This document shows positions 43,301 to 45,961 of a stretch of 45,961 bases of DNA, piece after piece. How positions within the stretch are numbered: position 1 is the first letter of the stretch; each line of letters starts with the position of its first letter. The position numbers were made by a program, and so were the translations under genes. This stretch comes from JASFQI01 sp050115555 (GTDB lineage Bacteria > Desulfobacterota > DSM-4660 > Desulfatiglandales > HGW-15). Location: positions 1-45,961 of the forward strand of contig JASFQI010000002.1 of the NCBI GenBank assembly GCA_050115555.1. Reading direction: 5' to 3'. The notes beneath the pieces are model-generated. The model saw nothing but the letters and a program-made list of their open reading frames with translations. It ran no database searches and was not told the DNA's origin.

Positions 43301-43471
43301 TTTTTTGCAGGAGCCGGGTCCGAGCTCTACCGGGGCCTGGGCTCCGTGGTCATCGGAGGTCTGGCCTTGTCCACTGTGTTTACCCTGTTCCTCATTCCCA
43401 GCCTGTTCACGCTGGTGTACGGTGTGGGTCAGCGTTTGAAACGCATTGGAGGAAAGGTGCGTGGTGATTAA
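40325..43471 (+). CDS. RND efflux pump permease (AcrB/HAE type)
   Basis: A 1048-residue inner-membrane proton/drug antiporter with the usual two-fold repeat: a membrane helix near the N-terminus (VSVGAALIILFGFISLFRV), large periplasmic loop, helices ~340-510, a second loop, and helices ~870-1030. The TM4 proton-relay pair of AcrB (Asp407-Asp408) reads Asp404-Ser405 in GMVVDSSIVVLENI, as in SwrC-like relatives. GTG 40325 has GGGAGGAGG upstream. The next gene, a zinc-ribbon protein, overlaps its last codons. Substrate cannot be judged. Confidence 0.95.
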   Translation: MGAVERAIRLPVTVSVGAALIILFGFISLFRVPVQLTPDVEKPKISVRTTWRGASPEEVEKEIIIPQEDKLKTLEGLLEMESESRESLGDVTLTFALETDMDAAILKVSNKLNQVPSYPDNVEKPIIVSASEQREAIAYLILRKTRGDPADIDFEKTYAENFIKPRLERVPGVGLVEQFGGREQELQVILEPDALATFQLTVDDVTSAIRRENRNTTGGDFDEGKRRYLLRVLGEYRAPRDVEEVVIKRVDGVPVTVGDVGRVKLGFAKRNVIVRQHNDSTLVFKVVQTAGTNVLTVMTGLKETIKKLNDQYLQHRGLSLEQVYDTTEYIYASIERVRDNIFLGSALAVIVLLLFLRSVTSVMVIAVAIPISIIGTFLMITLFGRNINVISLAGMSFAIGMVVDSSIVVLENIYRHYQEGEPRYDAALHGTQEVIGAIVASTFTTIAVFVPVVFVEEEAGQLFRDIAIAIASAVFLSLLVSFTVIPSMSAMIMKGGRGRGKSFGPLAWAGGLVARGITGLVSRLIATRWRRLGTVVVLTALALGTAWTLVPEAEYLPEGNRNFAFGLLLPPPGYNTAQLGEIADRVGERMRPLWEAKPGSEEAAALDGPTIDDFFFVAYSQNAFMGCDAQDASRARELIPILQEAFASIPGTYGIVQQGSLFARGIGEGRSIEVEITGPDLETLIALGGEIFGRARALVPGSQIRPIPSLDLGNPEIQVVPDRDKASKVGLSATDIGRTLDVLLDGAKVDDYLHEGEEIDLVLRGEEGELARTQDFEHVLIHTPLAGLVPLNSVSRLELVSGPSQINHIEQQRAIVIQIIPPADISMERAMAVVQKEILNPMRARGDLDRATNLRLTGTADDLTRTQNALKLNFLLAVVITYLLMAALFENLFYPLVILFSVPMAAAGGFVGLWLVNRFLSTQPMDILTMLGFVILVGIVVNNAILIVHQSLSFLRAGGTDIKSAVQEAVRIRIRPIFMSMFTSVLGMSPLVFFAGAGSELYRGLGSVVIGGLALSTVFTLFLIPSLFTLVYGVGQRLKRIGGKVRGD

Positions 43472-43832
43472 GACGTATCGCGTGGTCTTTCAGGGCTTGC
43501 TCACCCGGGAGACGACATTTCGAGAGAGCATGGAACGGTTGGGCGTGGAGTCTGAAACCGTGGATCGCATGCTGTCCACAGCCCCTGTTCCGATTAAGCA
43601 AGGCTTGACCCTTCGAGAGGCGCGGGTCTATGCGGAGGCCGTTCAGGAGGCGGGCGGCAGGGTTTGCATTCGGGAGCACGGAGAAGTCGTCGAGGGTGAG
43701 AACGCCCCTACGGCACCGCCCGTCCGACCGCTGAAGTCGTTCACGCGTTGTCCGGAGTGCGGATTGAAACAGGAATGGGCGGCCACGTGTGCCCGGTGCG
43801 GCTGTCGTTTAGGGCAGGAACCGGCCTCTTGA
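43461..43832 (+). CDS. Zinc-ribbon protein encoded with the RND pump
   Basis: A 123-residue protein, not a named family to me. The N-terminal ~75 residues (YRVVFQGLLTRETTFRESME, PVPIKQGLTLREARVYAEAV, then AGGRVCI) recall the ribosomal L7/L12 C-terminal fold, where 'IK-GL-EA--Y---L--AG' is typical. The C-terminal piece (FTRCPECGLKQEWAATCARC plus GCRLG) is a CxxC-CxxC zinc ribbon. GTG 43461 overlaps the end of the pump gene by 11 bases and follows GGAGGAAAGG. It may be a regulator or folding partner; this is inference. Confidence 0.75.
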   Translation: MVIKTYRVVFQGLLTRETTFRESMERLGVESETVDRMLSTAPVPIKQGLTLREARVYAEAVQEAGGRVCIREHGEVVEGENAPTAPPVRPLKSFTRCPECGLKQEWAATCARCGCRLGQEPAS

Positions 43833-43932
43833 GCGTATCCATCCTATTCCACTTTTCTACTGGCAAGCCCGCAGGGTTCGGAAGGAGAGTTCGCAGGAAG
43901 TTTCGCCCAGGATGTAAGGAAGGGGTTTGACA

Positions 43933-44463
43933 ATGACCCGCGTGGTTGATTTCGACAAGGCACGCACCGAGGCCGCAACGCGCCGAGGCTATAGAAACTG
44001 GAAGAGCCGGTTTCGGGAGACCTTTGACATGGAAACGCGTACCGCGGACCTCTCCGATTCCACACTGGCGTTTCTGGCACGGGGAAGCGAGGAGTCGGCG
44101 TTCTACCTCTACGACCTGATCATGCACGTCCTTCACCTGGGCAGCGGGTTTGAGATCCGGGAGCTGAAAGCGGCGGACCGAATGGCGGTCATGGACCGCT
44201 ACCTGTTCGTTCTGGATCGACTTCGGTTCGAGATCATGAAGCGGCTGGATTGGCTGGAGGGCTATCCCGGAGCGGAGGTTCCCCTCGTGGAGATGTTTGT
44301 CCGCTATGAGGACATTGCACCCGGCCTCCAGGCCGGGGTCCCTGCTTTGCGGCGGACGCATCCCGCGCACGAGACCTTCGAGGCGGTGAGTGCCATCGAG
44401 AAGGAGTCGTTTATTCGAAAGCTCATCCCAGAGGCCCTGGAAACCTTTCCACGGAAGCCTTAG
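43933..44463 (+). CDS. Hypothetical protein, possibly cytosolic
   Basis: A 176-residue protein without a recognised domain. It is predicted mostly helical, with basic N-terminus (VDFDKARTEAATRRGYRNWK) and an acidic/aliphatic middle (FYLYDLIMHVLHLGSGFEIR, and YLFVLDRLRFEIMKRLDWLE). No membrane segment or Cys motif. ATG 43933 follows AAGGAAGGGG; a TTG two codons earlier is in frame. It follows the zinc-ribbon gene by 100 bases and may belong to the RND transcript. Confidence 0.78.
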   Translation: MTRVVDFDKARTEAATRRGYRNWKSRFRETFDMETRTADLSDSTLAFLARGSEESAFYLYDLIMHVLHLGSGFEIRELKAADRMAVMDRYLFVLDRLRFEIMKRLDWLEGYPGAEVPLVEMFVRYEDIAPGLQAGVPALRRTHPAHETFEAVSAIEKESFIRKLIPEALETFPRKP

Positions 44464-44615
44464 GCTGTGGGCACCCGCCCGCGTTTTGGTGAAGCTCCGG
44501 TTCGCGTACAGAAAGAGGTATTGCAGCAGGTGGTCGAGGCGCGTTGGTAGATCCAGCAGGGAGTTTCCACGAGGGGCGCGAAGCACGCGGCGTGTGAAGC
44601 GATCCCGGATGAAAA
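44464..44615. other. Short gap before the EF-like gene
   Basis: Convergent space of 152 bases between the hypothetical gene and the minus-strand EF-like gene. A minus-strand frame is open through here but has no start or known motif. No clear terminator. Confidence 0.3.
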
Positions 44616-44867
44616 CTAGGTCACCTTGAAGACCTTGTCGTTCTCCCGAACCCGGTCTTTGACCTGGACACCCACGAGGTCTCCGGTCTTCACTTCTTCC
44701 ACGGACTGGTTGTCCACCTCCATGGACGTCACGTCCTGCTCGAAGTCCGTGGTGGCTCCCTGGTAGCGGAGATGATCGCCGACGCGGATAGTCCCGGTGG
44801 CCTTGATCGCGGCCACGCTGGGCTTGGCAAAGAACTTGACGATCACGCCTACTTCCTCTTCGGCCAT
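44616..44867 (-). CDS. Stand-alone EF-Tu domain-II-like protein (translation elongation factor-like)
   Basis: An 83-residue protein with no GTPase domain. VGVIVKFFAKPSVAAIKATG, IRVGDHLRYQG, TTDFEQDVTSMEVDNQSVEE, VKTGDLVGVQVKDRVRENDK-then-VFKVT form the beta-barrel pattern of EF-Tu/IF2 domain II. Databases contain such 'translation elongation factor-like' proteins in archaea and Desulfobacterota; function is unknown. ATG 44867 follows AAGGGAGGGAG. The upstream 44 codons in frame are the 5' leader. It has its own strong promoter candidate. Confidence 0.85.
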   Translation of the reverse strand: MAEEEVGVIVKFFAKPSVAAIKATGTIRVGDHLRYQGATTDFEQDVTSMEVDNQSVEEVKTGDLVGVQVKDRVRENDKVFKVT

Positions 44868-45203
44868 GACTCCCTCCCTTTGCTGGAGTTCGTGAACTCG
44901 GGGATCGGGTCCACCCGCGAACAGTCCCATCCCCCTTCCTGGTCCGATCCCCGTCTCCTTTTGTCCCAGAGCATACGCCTTCACAGCCGAACCTGTCAAC
45001 GAGCGAAGAGAGGCTTTTTTTCGTGATTTCCGTGGACGTCATGGAGAGATCCTCGCTGCCATTCCCGCGTGTTCAGCTGCTCTTGAGATGGCTCCTCTCT
45101 CGCATTTCTCACACACCCTTGGCGGGATTGGGGCGAGGTTCAATCCTTCCGCATATGCCAGATTCCCATTGAAGCCGCATCGCATTTCCAGTAGGATCAT
45201 CCC
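44868..45203. other. Divergent region between the EF-like gene and pyrE
   Basis: About 335 bases. It holds the EF-like promoter (44970-44999). Before pyrE I see AGGA seven bases upstream of the start codon; a promoter with consensus boxes is not obvious. No gene. Confidence 0.4.
44970..44999 (-). promoter_or_regulatory. Promoter of the EF-like gene
   Basis: On the minus strand a perfect TTGACA (44999-44994), 18 bases, then TATGCT (44975-44970). The leader would be about 95 bases, and it includes codons that look like an N-terminal extension but are not protein-like. Confidence 0.55.
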
Positions 45204-45961
45204 ATGGAAACGTACAAGAAACGCCTTGCCGAGACCCTGGCCGAGACGGGCGCCCTGTTTTTCGACAAAGGACTCGTGCTCAAGGACGGGCGGCCCACCC
45301 CGTACTTCGTAAACCTTGGCATGTTCCGGACCGGCCGTCTGGCCATGGAACTGGGGGAGACCTTTGCCGGCATGATGGTCCACAAGGGGCTGGCCGACGA
45401 CGTGGACGTCATCCTGGGGCCATCGTACAAGGGAAGCGTCATCGCAGTTTCAACGGCCGTGGCACTCTACAGGGACCACGGGCGGGACCTCCTGTTCGAG
45501 TACGACCGCAAGGAGGCCAAGACACACGGAGAGGGAAGCCGAGGGGGCAGCATTCTCGTGAACCATACCCTCTTTGACGGCTGCCGGGTTTTCGTGGTGG
45601 ACGATGTGGCCACGTCCATGGGCACCAAGGTGGAGCTCATCGAACGGGTCACGCAGGAAGCGCAGGCCCGGGGCGTAACGGTTCAATGGGTCGGTGTGGG
45701 CATTGCCGTGGATCGCGAGCAGACCACGGCCGTGTATGACGCCCAGGGAAAACCCGTGCTCAAGGCGCGGGGAGAGAACGCCGTGGCCTCCTTCTCAGAG
45801 CGGACCGGGATCCCTGTGTGGAACGTGGCGGGCATTCGCGAGATTGTGGAATACCTTGCCGAAACGGGTACGCCCGTGCTCATTCGAGGGGAGAGGCATC
45901 CGATCGACGCGGACACCAGGGCGGCCTTTGACGACTATCTGGAGACCTACGGAGTGCTTTG
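45204..45961 (+). CDS. pyrE: Orotate phosphoribosyltransferase (runs off the window end)
   Basis: Makes orotidine-5'-phosphate from orotate and PRPP in pyrimidine synthesis. The visible 252 residues begin METYKKRLAETLAETGALFF. VLKDGRPTPYFVNLGMFRTG is the OPRT substrate strand, LGPSYKGSVIAVSTAVALY contains the flexible-loop region, and VFVVDDVATSMGTKVELIE is the PRPP-binding motif with the Asp-Asp pair. The C-terminal part after ~200 (LAETGTPVLIRGERHPID) is longer than in E. coli PyrE (213 residues), so this is a long form. The stop lies beyond base 45961. ATG 45204 has AGGA seven bases upstream. Confidence 0.9.
   Translation, partial: METYKKRLAETLAETGALFFDKGLVLKDGRPTPYFVNLGMFRTGRLAMELGETFAGMMVHKGLADDVDVILGPSYKGSVIAVSTAVALYRDHGRDLLFEYDRKEAKTHGEGSRGGSILVNHTLFDGCRVFVVDDVATSMGTKVELIERVTQEAQARGVTVQWVGVGIAVDREQTTAVYDAQGKPVLKARGENAVASFSERTGIPVWNVAGIREIVEYLAETGTPVLIRGERHPIDADTRAAFDDYLETYGVL

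Noticed and set aside
45186..45204. TAGGAT as -10 box giving a leaderless pyrE transcript
   Set aside because: The same bases supply an AGGA ribosome site at seven bases from ATG, which is the simpler reading.

Overview
The window is a GC-rich chromosomal segment that reads as a Gram-negative, anaerobic member of the Desulfobacterota (former Deltaproteobacteria), most like the Syntrophobacteria. This is an inference from several things: an envelope pathway using Kdo (arabinose-5-phosphate isomerase) and GDP-mannose, an RND pump, a HesB/IscA-type selenoprotein, a 3-hydroxybutyryl-CoA dehydrogenase, several single-domain response regulators, and intergenic repeats of types I associate with this phylum. 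Nearly all of it is housekeeping DNA. I see no prophage, CRISPR array, tRNA, rRNA or transposase gene.

Layout. 0-8 kb: the C-terminal end of SecA, ArgJ, a GDP-mannose pair (mannose-1-phosphate guanylyltransferase and phosphomannomutase), a two-gene minus-strand unit (receiver plus zinc-ribbon membrane protein), then Pgi and RdgB. 8-14 kb: a selenocysteine-containing IscA/HesB protein with promoter, operator-like palindromes and terminator; YggS and a TtcA-like thiolase; transketolase; a 1.2-kb gene-free stretch with repeats; an FKBP-like protein with a Cys-rich tail. 14-20.8 kb: a DapA-like protein overlapping KdsD; divergent threonine synthase, a low-molecular-weight phosphatase gene with no standard start codon, RlmH; then a receiver, Hbd and a universal stress protein. 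21-27 kb (minus strand): DUF4197 protein, HemW, LepA, a THUMP-type RNA methyltransferase, a small unknown and a degenerate M23 protein. 27-33 kb: a Lys-rich coiled-coil protein, a receiver, a nitrilase-family amidase overlapping a VKOR/SurA-like/DsbA fusion, a TlpA-like lipoprotein and an amidohydrolase. 33-46 kb: two overlapping MotB-like genes, Der, a receiver, PyrG, an RND efflux operon ending in a zinc-ribbon protein, an unknown, a stand-alone EF-Tu-domain-like protein and the start of PyrE.

How genes work together. Pgi and the two mannose genes supply activated mannose for the envelope. Transketolase and KdsD belong to pentose-phosphate and Kdo supply. LepA, RlmH, the THUMP methyltransferase, TtcA and Der serve translation. 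The VKOR-DsbA fusion and the TlpA-like protein are extracytoplasmic thiol proteins on opposite sides of an AT-rich promoter region. PyrG and PyrE belong to pyrimidine synthesis. The strongest unusual points are the UGA-encoded IscA, an apparent AUU start on the phosphatase gene, two inverted copies of a ~105-bp MITE-like element, and intergenic elements whose arms are short-period repeat arrays in inverted orientation.
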